A stretch of DNA of 64,000 bases from Linum tenue (lineage: Eukaryota > Streptophyta > Magnoliopsida > Malpighiales > Linaceae), in the NCBI GenBank assembly GCA_946122785.1, contig CAMGYJ010000010.1, positions 11,197,467-11,261,466 of the forward strand, in the 5' to 3' direction. Position numbers and translations under genes: made by a program. Numbering within the stretch: the first letter of the stretch is position 1; every line of letters starts with the position of its first letter. This document shows, in pieces, positions 20,011-34,553 of this stretch. The notes beneath the pieces were generated by a model. It worked only from the letters and a program-made list of their open reading frames with translations, was not told where the DNA came from and did no database searches.

Positions 20011-21603
20011 CACGAGACTGGAGACCACGAGTGACCTAGCTCGGCCTCTAAGCTCACCCTCTCCTTGCGATAGCCGTCACCGACAGAGGCGCTGTCACCG
20101 TGCAGCTCGTAACCACCGCCGCGGACGAAAGGGAAACCTCTCCGCCGCCGCCGCACTCCCCGCCCGAAGTTGTTGCGCCTCCATTCAACAGCTCCTGGTT
20201 CGATTGCCACACTATTAGCTAAGATGCCAGCTGTTTATTAAGGATTCCTCTGCTGGTTTGTTGTGTCGAATGAATATTATTTGTTGTTATTGTTTGGTGC
20301 CTTTACTGAAGTTGAATGGTGCCTTTATTTGTTGTTTATTGTTCTGCTGCCCTTCCTTTGTCATTATGATCAGGCAGCTTGCAGAACAGAGAATAGTAGC
20401 AGCTTACAACAGTAGAACAGCAGCAGCATGCCTTGGTTGTGTCGAATGGAGTATGCAAACAGCGGCAACACGAGTTTAATCCACTTATTTGAAGCATAAC
20501 AGCAGCAGCCAACAGTTTCCTTCTTAGTTGTTATGGCTTATGGAATGCTTTGTTTCTATGCGTTGTAATTTAGGTAAACCAATTCGTGGAGCGGGAGCGA
20601 GAGCGGGAGCGAGAGCGTGAGCGAGAGCGTGAGAGCGCTCATTTTTCAATAGCTTATTATCGAGAGCGCGACGAGAGCGTGATATTATTTTATTTAAATG
20701 AATTAATTTAATAATTTTTATAAATTTATTAGCTACTCAATTCAAAATTACAAGTACTTCACAATATTCTAAGAAAAATCAAGTAGCTTAGTGTGAAACT
20801 TCTAACAAATGCCAAAAGGAAGCTATAGGATATTGGTTTCGAAAGCTATAAGACAAACCAAAAATTATTTTTATTGCTTTCTTGCTTTTCAGTCTGGGAC
20901 AAGAGACGAGGGAAGGGGCATATTTGGATTTGAGACCATTAAGTTGCAGGAGATAATATTTGGTTACAAAGGAGGGCAAAATAGTCACTTTGGGAGGAGT
21001 ATCGGTAGGTGACGATGGAGCCAACCCTAGATATCCTCAACTTCTGCCGCCAGCCATCTTCCCACTCCGACTCCGACTCCGACTCCATCTTCTCTATTTT
21101 CTATTTCCATTTTTTCTTTGAATCCAGAAATTCGTAGACGTAAAAACGGGAAGGAATCGTTCCTCACCCTTTCGGCTTGCCTCTCGCTCATCTCTTCTTT
21201 GAACTCCAATGCAGTCATCCCTTTTCTTTCTCATCTCTCATCTCTCAGCCCGTTACTCTGTTTCCTCTCTCTCGCGGCACTGATGGTAACGCAGACGGCC
21301 AGATCGTCATCTTCGCCGCCTTTATCTGTCCCACTGAACCTTGTGTACTCAGATCCATCAAATCCGCGTTCTCACCCACAAAAATCGCGCTCCCAAAAAA
21401 TGCAGTTCGCGAATTCTTTGCGCTCCGTCCCAAATCCGCGTTTTGACGCGCCAAAGCGGGAGCGTTGGGCTTAGATGCACGAATTAGGTTACCTAAGTTG
21501 TAATTGTTCATGAATGTGTAGTTTGCAAACCGAGTATTTGTGATTGTGTGATTGGGATGAATTTTGTGATTGTTAAGCAAGTACAAGTTAAGTTTAAACT
21601 TTT
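20011..21603. other. Uncharacterised stretch with a GAGCGG/GAGCGA repeat
   Basis: No gene recognised. A hexanucleotide-like run (GAGCGG and GAGCGA variants) spans 20588-20636, and a (CTCCGA)-type run spans 21066-21085. GC-rich segments near 20040-20180 and 21300-21470 give reading frames on several strands without recognisable domains. The flanking GAGCGGGAGCG words resemble subterminal motifs of hAT elements, but no inverted ends or target duplication were found. Confidence 0.35.
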
Positions 21604-21624
21604 TTAAAATTCTAGTGATTCAAA

Positions 21625-21795
21625 CTTTGGGTATTTATGGGTAGTATGGGTACCCGTTATCCGTCCCGTATAGGTAATGGGTACGCGTTTAACATACGGG
21701 TTTGGGATATGGGATAGACTTTGGTCTCCAAACGGGAACGGGTACTCGTTTCAAACAGGACGGGTATCCCATCCCGTCCCGTCCCGTTGTCCACC
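21625..21795. mobile_element. hAT terminal arm (CGGGTA/TACCCG rich)
   Basis: Dense CGGGTACCCG-like words lead up to a GTCCACCCCTA end near 21799, typical of the right end of plant hAT elements. No matching left end was found nearby, so this is a fragment. Confidence 0.4.
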
Positions 21796-22149
21796 CCTAT
21801 ATAATGCTAAACAAACCTACTATATCATTAAGTCAACAAAGATCGAATCATTCTTAATATGTTTCGAATAGTACAATCCTACAACTTCTATTAATCAATA
21901 AGATAGAGTATAATAGTTTTCAGAAAATTAGTTTCTAACTATGATACATCTACTAAGTAATGCTTAACTAACACAATTATTTTCTTAACAAGAGAGAAAA
22001 GTGAAAAAATGAAGGGAGAATTGACATAAATGAATTATATTTGGATTTGGGTGGGCACCCAATTGCATTTCTACTGTATATTGTCTTAAGTTACCTTTAA
22101 TTACTATCATTGATAGGTTTCAATTTGATCCATATATTTTTTATATGTG

Positions 22150-22345
22150 AGATTCTTGGTGGGGCGGGTATGAGTATGGGTATGGGGTGGGGAGGCTAAA
22201 ACCATACCCGCTCCATACTCATCAAACTTTTTGTGGATTTTACCCGTACCCGCTACATATCCAGTCAATGTAAAGATTTTTCGCGTTGACTGGGTCGGAG
22301 CGGTAGCGTACCCACGATCGTGGATTCGATTGCCATCCCTAAATG
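22150..22345. mobile_element. Second hAT-like terminal arm
   Basis: ACCCGTACCCGC-type words end in ATTGCCATCCCTA near 22341. It has the same orientation type as the arm at 21625-21795, so the two do not form one element. Probably another fragment. Confidence 0.4.
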
Positions 22346-22725
22346 AAGGTGGCGGTAGAAGGAGGTTTGTTCGTATAAAAAACAATAATTTTTAATAAAA
22401 TATAAAAATAAAAGAGTACAGGATTGTCATTTTTTACAAAATATATATATTTTTTTTTGGTACATACAAACATCCTTTTTTTAGACGGCAAATAACATCC
22501 ATCTTTTCACAACGGCACCGTAATAGCACGACAGGCCTGTTTCTCGTCTTTTTTTTTCTTCCCACAGGCCTGTTTCTCGTCTCCGTGCCTCTCTGTTGTC
22601 TAAAGCCCAAAAATAAGCCCAATTGTAAGGGTGGGACTGCGAGGTAGCGAAAGGCCACGACGGTCGACGCACGAGGTCTTCCGTCTTCGCGAATTTATTA
22701 GTACGGAGAAAATTCGGCCGGGGGT

Positions 22726-22735
22726 TTTAGGGTTT
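22726..22735 (-). promoter_or_regulatory. Telo-box in the NAC-alpha leader region
   Basis: AAACCCTAAA reads on the minus strand, about 100 bases before the start codon of the NAC-alpha gene. Telo-boxes are a known promoter/leader element of plant translation-machinery genes, which fits this gene. Confidence 0.5.
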
Positions 22736-22831
22736 TGTGTTCTTCAACGTTCAGACTTCAGACCTCAGTCGTTTGCTCTTTGCTTCTTCTCGCTGAACTA
22801 TACCCGAAAGGAAAACAAGTAAACCCGCAAG

Positions 22832-25021
<2,190 letters not shown>

Positions 25022-25262
25022 TGTGCTGGAGTATTAAGTGATAATAGCAGGTTCTTTAATTATATTACTTATGATCCATGGTGTTGCAGACTGTTCCCCC
25101 AAGGCTCGGATATTTTTCTGATCTTGCTGTTCACTGTTATTGTGGTCTCCTGTTGTATTAGTATTGTCTGAACTAAACCCAAGCTTTATTAAATTGGGCA
25201 AAGGGATAAAATCCATGATGCTCAGTACAACAAACTGAAGAGTTACCAAAAACCATGTATTC

Positions 25263-28200
25263 TCAAAATGAATCAAGCATCCAAGCAACAACCAAATCAA
25301 GATGTGCGGAAGACCACAGAGCCTTACATGTGGGAAACTCAAACTGAAATGGGCGCATCGTAATCCCTCCCACATCGTTACACTTTCTATACAGTTGTTG
25401 CAAACAGACAACAGGGCACTCCAAGCTTGCATTCAGACACTCCAGCTGAGCTGACCGGTTGTCACGGAATAATATTCTGTCACACCATGCAGTTAACATT
25501 TGCCGGAAATCGAAGACTACAGCGTCTATGTACCTGCTAAACCAGCTTGTTGCTTTTCAAATTTGTATGTAGGATGAAATTTAATGACTGCATCAGCATC
25601 AACATCTCCAACACGAGGTTTAAAATTACTTCCAACCCTGAGACGCAAATATCCAATTAGTTTTCAAAAATCCACATAGTGTAAACATTACGTGGAGCTG
25701 CCTACTATAGTGTAAACAACCAGCCCAAAATCCATATTACTTTCAGAATTGTCACCAAGGGAGCAGATCTAGACCATCAAGAGCCAAAAACAGCTTTCCA
25801 AAAGTATGTTGTACTACAGTTTTGAATACGAACAATACAGAGACCAGCAAGCCTTCATCCAATATTTTGTCTATCATATCGAGCCACCACTGCCCAACGG
25901 AGCTACGTTCAAGTCCAACCTGAAATAGGAAGAAAGTGAAGACAATAAAGTGAAAGAAAATGACAGGAGACGTAGAAATAGAGCAGCACACAGACATGGC
26001 GTCTTGATCACGTATGTCATCTTGGATGAGCGCAAGCCTCATAACAAGAAGCAGCCTAACTGTAGTTTTAAGGCTGAAGCTTAGTATAATGCCGACTTTT
26101 TCAGTTCTGTTTTTCCTCTCTCGATTTTCTCGTCCTGAGGTATGATTGTAGTCATCCAAACGTCCATGAGGCTTGTGCTGTTTTTAACCCTAGTAACATT
26201 CAGCCTGTGTATTATTCAGTTACTAAGAATCAAATGCAGTGCCTTTTTCCGCAGTCAAATGTGAGGATGTACAGCTCAATCTACATAAGATGGTTTTTAT
26301 GATCTATGGTAAAGAAGAAACATGAAGATAGCACTCATTGTAGATAAAAGATTAGGATGCCTTGCGGTTTCTTTTACAGCAGACATTGAAAGGACCCCGG
26401 CTCCCATTTCAACTTCTTGTAACCCAACAACAACTATCCCAACATCCCTAGCTGCAGAACCTATCCAGGACACAAGCGAGTCACTGGTAGCTCTTCCTTC
26501 AGCTACATTCCATGTACCAGTCAAAATTTTCAAATTCTGTATCCTTGTATATAAGAATTCTTTTCCTGCCAATTCTGATCGCAGTATACTGCCAAGAGGT
26601 CCAGGAGCCATGACATTCCATCCGCGGATGCCACCATGACTAGCCAAAGGAAAAACGTAACCAGCACCAACAACCATTTTAATCACCGAACTACTGTGAG
26701 CTACCCACTCTCCAATTAGATTCACTTCAAGGTCCAAAACCTGGATCACACCAGTAACATAGCCTACCCATAACCGTCTGTTACCCAAATGCACAAAAGC
26801 ATTGAACAACACTAAAATGGTACTGAAAATCCTGTAACCGATTTCCATTCCCATCCCACTACACAATTAAGCCATTTGTACAGCCAGTCCAGATTATCCC
26901 ATCTACCGTCATCATCAGGGCCTCGGTTCTGCGATCATCGGCAAATCCACCTTTTGCAGCAACTCGACGAACAGTATCACTTATAGCATTCATAGAACGC
27001 TGGAAGAAACGAAATGAGCTTTGTACCTTCAAGAAGTATATATCATAACAAGAATCTACAGACCAAACCACTTTTATATTGAATCAGACATGAAACTGCA
27101 ATGTTTCGACGAGCTTTGTTCTGTCAGCAAGATGAAACGGTGATTCATTTAAAGACATAAATAAAAAGATTAAAACTGATATAAAATAACTCTTTCACTT
27201 AGACAAACATGAAATGCTACTATCCTCTCCGAAAAATTTGCAAGGTGTCATCCAATTCAATGGCTTTAGGTAATATGTACTGCATGATATAACGAAAACC
27301 AAACAGATCTTTTCAAATCAAGTGAGGTGACTGGAGTCCTATGTGATCTACAAAGGGAAATCTCTGTCAGATACAAAAAAGACTGAGAACTTAAGCTAGT
27401 TAAACAAACTTGGTTTTCATACTGCAAGAAAAGATCTAGTCTTCACTTCCTCGAACACAGGTTGCATAGTCATAGATATTGTGAACCATACCATAGAGCA
27501 AACGAGAGATAACCAGGACTCCAGATTTTCGCTCTAGAATTTTCAGATAGCAAGTACTAGACATCAGAAGTTAATGCATTTGATGAGCCATTCAGGTTAA
27601 CTTGGTCCAGAAGGTCAATATATGATCTCTCCACCGACAATGCAGCATCGTTCCTTCGTTCTAGTGTGAAGGAAAATGACTTTTCAATTGCTTCCCATGG
27701 CCATATCTTGATAGAGCCGCTCTTAGAACCTGACCATAAGTCACCTGAACTAACACAGACCAATTAGAGATGTGAAATCACAATGTAGAGCCTTCCTGAT
27801 AGAAGAACAGATTAAGGACAAAACTGGCCAGGATGAAAAATAAAGACACAATCAAGCGATACGTAATTAAGTTGAATGATGCAATTCAAGCCCAGCTGCC
27901 CAGGAGTCCCCACCCCCCGCCCCCCAAAAAAAAAAAAATTTCTAAACTATGTTAGCCATATAAGACTAGAAGTTCCCTCCACAAACTAGATCATATACTC
28001 CCATAAGGTCTAACAACAAGGGACCTATCAAGTGGATGACAGTACCTACAGGGCAATGGCGTCTATCACACTTTCATCTGTTCCTTTGGCATTCTTAGGT
28101 TACTAACAAAACAACCATCAAAATATATTCATCATACCCACAAAGGTTCTATTGATCAGATAATAGGGAAATGTTCTCCAAACGAAAACAATCAAGAGCA

Positions 28201-28629
28201 GAATATGAATAACCGAGTTACACTAACCGTAGCAAGTAATGACCATGGAGAGGATAGGCCCTCTGTGAGCAATACACGACATGCATTCCTTGAAACCATC
28301 GGAAACAAGATCCATTTTCTAGCACTTGATCCTCACATCCTTGTGCCCACTCCATATCACCCGACTACCCTCGTCGGCGGGCACGGGACAGTATCCTCAG
28401 TCCCTCCATACAAATTCCGAAATTGCCAGACCTGGAGCGCTCCATCTTCCTTTCTCGCCCACAGCTGAGAGCCGGAGGTGACAATGCTCCGCAGGGAGCA
28501 TCCAATTTGAGATTCCTTAAGAGGATGCGGCCGAACTTCAAGACAAGGAGGACGGGATGGGTGAAGTGCGGCGCGGACTGGGAGCCTGAAAATCCCAGTG
28601 TCGCCTCCTCAGTCAACGAACTCTGACAG
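25263..28629 (-). pseudogene. FRA3-type inositol polyphosphate 5-phosphatase pseudogene
   Basis: Intact relatives have N-terminal WD40 repeats and a C-terminal 5-phosphatase domain that removes the 5-phosphate from inositol phosphates or phosphoinositides. Pieces follow in the right order on the minus strand: AALHPSRPPCLEVRPHPLKE (about 28530-28590), HRGPILSMVI, LWSGSKSGSIKIWPWEAIEK (27700), VRRVAAKGGFADDRRTEAL (26930), [33 protein letters not shown] and [13 protein letters not shown] (26400), GQWWLDMIDKILDEG (25880), YKFEKQQAGLAG (25570) and AWCDRILFRDNRS (25460). Stops, frameshifts and a large gap break it. Most of the catalytic domain between the last blocks is missing, and the final SDHKP-type motif is changed to ITMRPF. 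Intron-sized gaps remain, so it is a DNA-level copy. The copia element at 28630 cuts its 5' side. Confidence 0.88.
28625..28629. repeat. Target site duplication GACAG, left copy
   Basis: GACAG directly precedes the left LTR. The same five bases follow the right LTR at 33693-33697. This fixes both ends of the copia element. Confidence 0.85.
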
Positions 28630-28908
28630 TATTAGAGGGACTCATTTGTAACTGTTAGTTTTATTTGTTGCCTTTGTGAACTTTTGCCTTATACCCGCAG
28701 CTTACGTCGAAGGGTATAAGTGTTTTGCTTTTTCGGCTGCCCTAGCTCTCAAGAGAGTCTTCCGCAGTCTGTACCTTGCCAAGAACATTGCTAGTGAAAA
28801 CCCTAAATCGAGAGCTCTGCTCTCCGTGGATTAGTCTCGTTCATGTTGAACCAGAATACCACGTAAACATCGTGTCTCTTTACTTTTCCGCATTCATCAA
28901 AATTATTA
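28630..28908 (+). repeat. Left LTR of the copia element
   Basis: 279 bases, starting TATTAGAGGGACTC and ending CATCAAAATTATTA. Followed at once by the primer binding site. Confidence 0.93.
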
Positions 28909-28920
28909 TGGTATCAGAGC
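28909..28920 (+). other. Primer binding site (initiator tRNA-Met)
   Basis: TGGTATCAGAGC is complementary to the 3' end of initiator methionine tRNA, the standard copia primer site, immediately next to the LTR. Confidence 0.92.
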
Positions 28921-28955
28921 AATAATCGCGATCCCGATTGTCTACCTTCTTCACC

Positions 28956-31900
28956 ATGGCCAAGGACGAAGAGACGACTGGTTCGGGCAAAGACGCAGCT
29001 CCTATGGACGACGTCATCCCGCTGAATTCTCCTCTCTATCTCCATGCCTCGGAAGACCCCGCTTAATTATTTGGCAGCGACTTGCTCAATGATTCGAACT
29101 ATGGGGAATGGGTGAACGACATCACGGAGACCTTGATTGCTAAGAACAAACGAGCCTTTGTAGATGGTTCCCTCCCACGAGCTCAGGTCGGCTCTGCTGT
29201 TCGTCGTGCCGCGTGGGATCGTTGCGATGCCACGGTCAAGGGCTGGTTGAAGACCGCCATGACGAAAGAAGTTCGGAACAGCGTCCGCACGGCTACCACG
29301 GCGCAGGCTATATGGTCCGACCTACAACGTCGTTTTAGCAAGGGCTCTGCCCAACACGCCTATGAGTTACGGCGCAAACTCAGCACGTTTCGTCAAGAGA
29401 AGCAATCTGTTTCCGCCTTCTACACCAGTTTGCGCGCTGTTTGGGATGAGATGCACTCGATAAGAGGCGTGCCTCGTTGCACCTGCAATGGTAGTACCTG
29501 CGGCGGGTGTTCTTGCAACTGGATCCAGAACTATCACGCCACGCAAGACACCGAGCATTTGTTTGAGTTCCTTATGGGCCTCGACGATGCTTACTTCGTC
29601 GTCCGTTCGCAGATTCTGGGCACTAAACCTGTCCCTACACTTGCTGATGCTTACCAGATGGTGGCGGCTGAAGAGCAACACCGCAACATCACCATCCAGC
29701 GTCGCCCCGTTGTTGAAACGGCTGCTTTTCAGACCCAGATTGGTCGTGACCAGCGGGAGGAACGTGACTGTATCCGTTGCACCAATTGCAACAAACCAGG
29801 ACACACGCGTGATCAGTGCTATCGTCTGGTGGGCTATCCCCCAGGGCACCCACGCGCCAAACAAGCTGAGGACCGCTCCAACCCAAGTCGACGACGTCCC
29901 AAGGCTGCTCACGTCGAGCCCGAGGTTGCGTCTCCAATCCCAGGCCTGTCGGCTGCCCAATTTCAGCAGCTAAAGGATTTTTTGACCACTACCCCCTCCG
30001 AGTCCTCCTCGACGTCGACTGCACACATGCCGGGTAACTACTCTGATCTTGATATGTGGTTGCTTGACTCTGGATGTAACGAACATATTGTTCGTGACGT
30101 TAGTTGGTTGGATTCTTTGGATACGGGTCTTGATCAGTCACAGGTTCGCATTCCTGATGGGTCGGGTATTCCGGTTCGCGGGATGGGTTCTCTTAATTTT
30201 ACCAGTTCTATTCGACTTTCCAAAGTTCTACATGTACCGGCTTTTCAGTGCAACCTTTTGTCAGTTAGCAGGCTGGCACAGGATCATAATGTCGTTGTGA
30301 CTTTCTTACATGACTTCTGCATCCTTCAGGTCTTACCTTCCAGGATGCTGATTGGAGTGGGTCGTCTTAAGGATGGGTTATACTACTTGCCGCGCTATGG
30401 TGTGCCCTCTATTTTTCAAGCGTGCACGGTGAAGCGATCCGGGATTTCTTCGAGCTTGTGGCACAACAGGCTTGGTCACCCTTCCCTGGACAAGCTTACT
30501 AGTTTACGAGAGTTTTTGGATTGTGATGTCACTTCTCAGGATCCTTCACATTGTGATTCTTGTTTGAAAGCTAAACAAACTCGCCTCCCATTCTCTCTTA
30601 GTTCAATAAAGACTACTGGTTGTTTCGACATGCTTCACATGGATATTTGGGGTGCCTATAAGACATCAGCTTTTGATGGCTCTCGCTATTTTTTTACTAT
30701 TGTTAACGACTACAGTCGTTCTACTTGGGTTTATTTGTTGAGATTCAAGTCTGATGTTGAGCGATATGTCAAAATGCATTGTGAGCTAGCCTGTACTCAG
30801 TACAACCGGAAGGTTCGTCGTATTCAAACAGATAATGGCCTGGAATTTCAAACCCTTACTCTCCGGGCATATTATGAGGAGAACGGCATCCTCTTGCAGA
30901 CTTCATGCACGGATACTCCGCAGCAGAACGGTATCGTTGAACGGAAACACCGTCACTTACTAGAAACAGCCCGTGCTCTTATGTTCCATGTCGGTCTTCC
31001 TGTCCGTTTTTGGGGTGAGTGTATTCTCACAGCCACGTACTTGATCAATCGTTTGCCCACTCCTGTCTTATCCGGTAAGACCCCCTTCGAGATTCTCCTT
31101 GGCCGATCGCCAACTTATTCCCATCTCCGATGTTTTTTGTGTCTCACCTATGCTAAAGACACTCATCGCGGCCTGGATAAGTTCGCTGAAAGGGGGAGAG
31201 CTGGCGTTTTCATCGGCTATCCCGACACTCAAAAGGGGTATCGCATTTATGATTTTCGAACCAAGAAAATTTGTGTCAAGGGATGTCCATTTTGTGGAAA
31301 ATATTTTTCCTTTTCAGCTCAAGTCGGCCGACAGTGGTATTCCCTCTCTCTCACAGCTTCCTCATGATATGCATGGGTCTTTCCAGCCATGCATGACGTG
31401 GATGCACCAATGGGTGATGTAGTGCACCATGATGATGAACCTGCTGACTCCATAGGTGACGTTGATCTTGAAGATGTGCTGGCACCTCATGAGAACATGG
31501 CCTCGACCTCTCCAGCCATTATTGACTCCTCGGAACTATTAGACTCGGACGCCTCTCCTCTCAGCAGTTCTTCCCCCTCTGATAGTTCATCATTCACGGA
31601 GCCACACAATGCCACTCAGAGTGAAGAGCAAGTTCGCGATGTTGCCGACGAGCCCATCGTACCAACCATAGAGTCGGACGCCACTCCTCCTATAGTCCCA
31701 CGTCGGAATCCAACGCGCGATCGACGACCTCCTCATCGCCTTGATTCTTATGAGGTAGATCTCCCTAACACCAGTTCCCATAATGTTCGTTACCCGCTTT
31801 CTCATTCTGTGCATTATCACCGATTTTCTGACCGTCATACTGCTTTTCTCGCTGTCATGGATCAAATGTTCGAGCATCGTACTATCCTCAAGCCGCCAAG

Positions 31901-33406
31901 TATGCTGAATGGCGAGCTGCTATGCAACAAGAGATAACTGCACTGGAAGCACAAGGTACCTAGACATTAGAGTATCTTCCTCCTGGGAAGCGGGCCATTG
32001 ACTCAAAATGGGTTTACAAGATCAAGTTTTTGCCAGACGGTTCAGTAGAGAGGTACAAGGCGAGACTTGTGGCCAAGGGATTTACTCAGCTAGAAGGTGT
32101 AGACTTCCATGACACCTTCGCACCAGTAGCCAAACTGGTCACTGTTCGTGTTTTGTTGGCGGTCGCTGCGAAGCGTAATTGGCCTCTACATCAGTTGGAC
32201 GTCAACAATGCTTTCCTTCATGGCAATCTCGAAAAAGAGGTCTACATGAAGGTTCCTCAAGGTTTTGCTCAACCTGGAGACAATCGTGTTTGCCGCCTTC
32301 GGAAGTCCTTGTACGGTTTAAAGCAGGCGTCTCGGAATTGGTACACTAAGTTCACCGAAGCTCTCTTGGAATTCGGCTTCAAAGTGTCCAAGGCCAACCA
32401 CTCTCTCTTCTTGTACCAGGCTCGTGGTGTCTTTGTGGCTGTTCTCATCTATATAGATGATGTTGTGATCACTGGCGACAGCACGATTACCATTGATCGG
32501 GTTAAATCATTTCTTCACCAGTGGTTCAGTATTAAAGACTTGGGTCTGCTGAAGTACTTTCTTGGCATCGAGGTCGCCCGGTCCTCTGAAGGCATTGTTC
32601 TCAGTCAGCGTAAGTACACGCTTGATATTCTCGATGATGTAGGAGTCGCAACGTCTCGCCCGAGTGGTTTCCCGATGGAGCAAAATCACACTCTTACGCG
32701 ACCAACCACAGAAAGACTTGGTGATGTGAGCTCCTATCGTCGGCTCATTGGGCGCCTTCTGTATCTCACTATCACCCGTCCCGACATATCTTATGCTGTT
32801 AATCTCCTCAGTCAGTTTGTCCACTCTCCGAGTCCTGCGCACATGGATGTTGCTTTTCGTGTTCTTCGCTACCTTAAAGGAGCTCCTGGTCAAGGTTTGT
32901 TTCTTCCTGCAGCCGGTGATCTGGAGTTGACTGCTTACTGTGATGCAGACTGGGCTGGCTGTCAGTTCAGCCGACGTTCGACTACTGGGTATTATATTCA
33001 TCTTGGTGGAGCACTGGTATCATGGCGCGCCAAGAAACAACGAGTTGTCTCTCGCTCCTCTGCTGAGGCCGAGTATCGTGCCATGGCCAGTACCACGAGT
33101 GAAGTCCTCTGGCTTTGTTTTCTCCTTTGCGAGCTTCAGGTTACTCAAGCAGGTCCGACTGCTCTCCATTGTGATAATCAGGCGGCTCTTCATATCGCAG
33201 CTAATCCCGTTTTTCATGAGCGGACGAAACACGTTGAGATGGATTTCTACTTTGTACGCGAACGGGTCGCTTCTCGTGAGATTGCTCCACGCAAGATCGG
33301 GACTCATTTGCAGCTGGCCGACGTATTCACTAAAGCTTTGGGCACAGATCAGTTTCGCTTGCTCTTATCCAAGCTGGGCATTCGTGACCTTCATGCTCCA
33401 GCTTGA
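28956..33406 (+). pseudogene. Broken copia gag-pol polyprotein gene
   Basis: Domains in order: gag with a CX2CX4HX4C knuckle (CTNCNKPGHTRDQC, about 29785-29825); aspartic protease block WLLDSGCNEH (30058); GAG-pre-integrase with HNRLGHPS and CDSCLKAKQ (30460-30575); integrase core with DIWGAY, QTDNG and PQQNGIVERKHRH (30640-30955); reverse transcriptase with KARLVAKGFTQ, LDVNNAFLHG and YIDDVVITG (32050-32475); RNase H with DADWAGC and SRSSAEAEYRAMA (32940-33090). Breaks seen: a TAA at 29064-29066, frame changes near 31265, 31385 and 31890, and a TAG at 31961-31963. The 761-residue open part runs from 29082 to 31367 and the last open part from about 31995. It cannot make a full polyprotein as it stands. 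Confidence 0.93.
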
Positions 33407-33413
33407 GGGGGAG
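33403..33413 (+). other. Polypurine tract
   Basis: TGAGGGGGAG lies immediately before the right LTR and primes plus-strand synthesis in this class. Confidence 0.85.
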
Positions 33414-33692
33414 TATTAGAGGGACTCATTTGTAACTGTTAGTTTTATTTGTTGCCTTTGTGAACTTTTGCCTTATACCCGCAGCTTACGTCGAAGGGTA
33501 TAAGTGTTTTGCTTTCTCGGCTGCCCTAGCTCTCAAGAGAGTCTTGCGCAGTCTGTACCTTGCCAAGAACATTGCTAGTGAAAACCCTAAATCGAGAGCT
33601 CTGCTCTCCGTGGATTAATCGTGTTCATGTTGAACGAGGATACCACGTAAACATCGTGTCTCTTTAGTTTTCCGCATTCATCAAAATTATTA
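33414..33692 (+). repeat. Right LTR of the copia element
   Basis: 279 bases, the same ends as the left LTR, with about eight substitutions. Followed by GACAG at 33693-33697. Confidence 0.93.
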
Positions 33693-34366
33693 GACAGCGA
33701 CACTGAAGATGATGAGGTAGATGATTTGTTGTTTTCGTTGCTGTTGTTGGTGGAGTCCACGCTGTTGCAGTCGCGTGGGAGCGAATTGTGGAGGCTTTGG
33801 ACGTCGTCGTTGGAGGAGAGCTTGCGGTCAAGGAACTGGATCATGTAAATGAGGCGCTTGGTGGTAGCTTCCAATTCCATGGATGAGGAATTGAACGGCC
33901 GTGTATCGTCCTCATCGTTCAAAGAGGAAGAGGAGGAGAAGTAGCGGTCGAAGATTTTGGGGGAAGAGTAAGAGGAGGGTGAATCGAAGGCGGTGGCATC
34001 GTGACGACGACTACGGTGATCTTCGGTATGGGTGGAGAAAAAGAGGTCGTTGTCTTCATCCATCAAAAGGATCGAGGGGAATTGGGGGAGTTCTTCAGCT
34101 TTCCAGCTTCTGCTTTTTTTCTTCTCCTCCTGCGCCGGCAGTAGAGTCACGGGGCTGAGTGAAATGATTATGACTGTTGCATTAGCAAGGAGAAGGATTC
34201 GTTGCCTGCTCCCGTGGATGGTGACAAGTGTGACGAAAGAGGGAACCAGAGAGAACGTAAGAAAGGAAATGTAGAAGGTGGCGATTTTGTGTGAGAAAAT
34301 TGAGGACCGATACCCTTTTTGAACCCTTTTGGTTTTCTTTTCTACCGTAGCATTCAATGTAGTCAA
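33693..34366 (-). pseudogene. Upstream part of a broken gene: unrecognised Ser/Asp-rich membrane protein
   Basis: One minus-strand frame is open from 34366 into the LTR. Residues about 28-75 hold two hydrophobic segments (FYISFLTFSLVPSFVTLV and ILLLANATVIIISLSPVTLL). A Ser/Asp-rich part follows with MELEATTKRLIYMIQFLDRK, then a Ser/Asn run. A start could be at 34366, or, if an AAAATCGCCACC once read ATGGCC, near 34282. Removing the copia element joins this frame to SLSEFVD and then the phosphatase pseudogene, where a TGA follows within five codons. The known N-termini of FRA3-type phosphatases do not look like this, so the junction may be chimeric. Family not recognised. Confidence 0.4.
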
Positions 34367-34553
34367 AATCGTGCTTTAAAACTTAAAAACTTACGATTTT
34401 ATGTTTCTAGGTCACTAAAACGCTTCTACAAAAAATCTTATTTTTTATAACACATGTAGTTAAAAACTCCGTTTTAAAACTTAAAAACTTACGGATTTAC
34501 ACTTCTAGATCACCAAAACATTTCTACGTAGAAACTCGCTTTTGACTACATTG
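34355..34553. mobile_element. 199-bp MITE with CAATGTAGTCAAAA ends
   Basis: Inverted ends CAATGTAGTCAAAA (34355) and TTTTGACTACATTG (to 34553). Flanked by GTAGCATT and GTCGCATT, an 8-bp duplication with one mismatch, so hAT-like. The inside is two head-to-tail copies of a segment with TTTTAAAACTTAAAAACTTA (about 34374 and 34471). The same family is seen at 40906-41675. Confidence 0.65.

Larger units (their letters stand above)
28630..33692 (+). mobile_element. Copia LTR retrotransposon, complete structure, coding frames broken
   Basis: Two 279-bp LTRs (28630-28908 and 33414-33692), a primer binding site, gag-pol in copia order, a polypurine tract and a 5-bp target duplication are all present. 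The LTRs differ at about 8 of 279 positions by my count, so insertion is fairly recent. LTR ends are TA...TA rather than TG...CA. The insertion sits in the phosphatase pseudogene: joining the flanks restores a continuous SLSEFVD reading. Confidence 0.95.

Noticed and set aside
21625..22345. One hAT element bounded by the two CGGGTA-rich arms
   Set aside because: Both arms end in the same orientation and no 8-bp duplication fits, so they cannot be the two ends of one element.
29367..29960. Minus-strand 197-residue frame
   Set aside because: It is the antisense of copia gag and has no domain.
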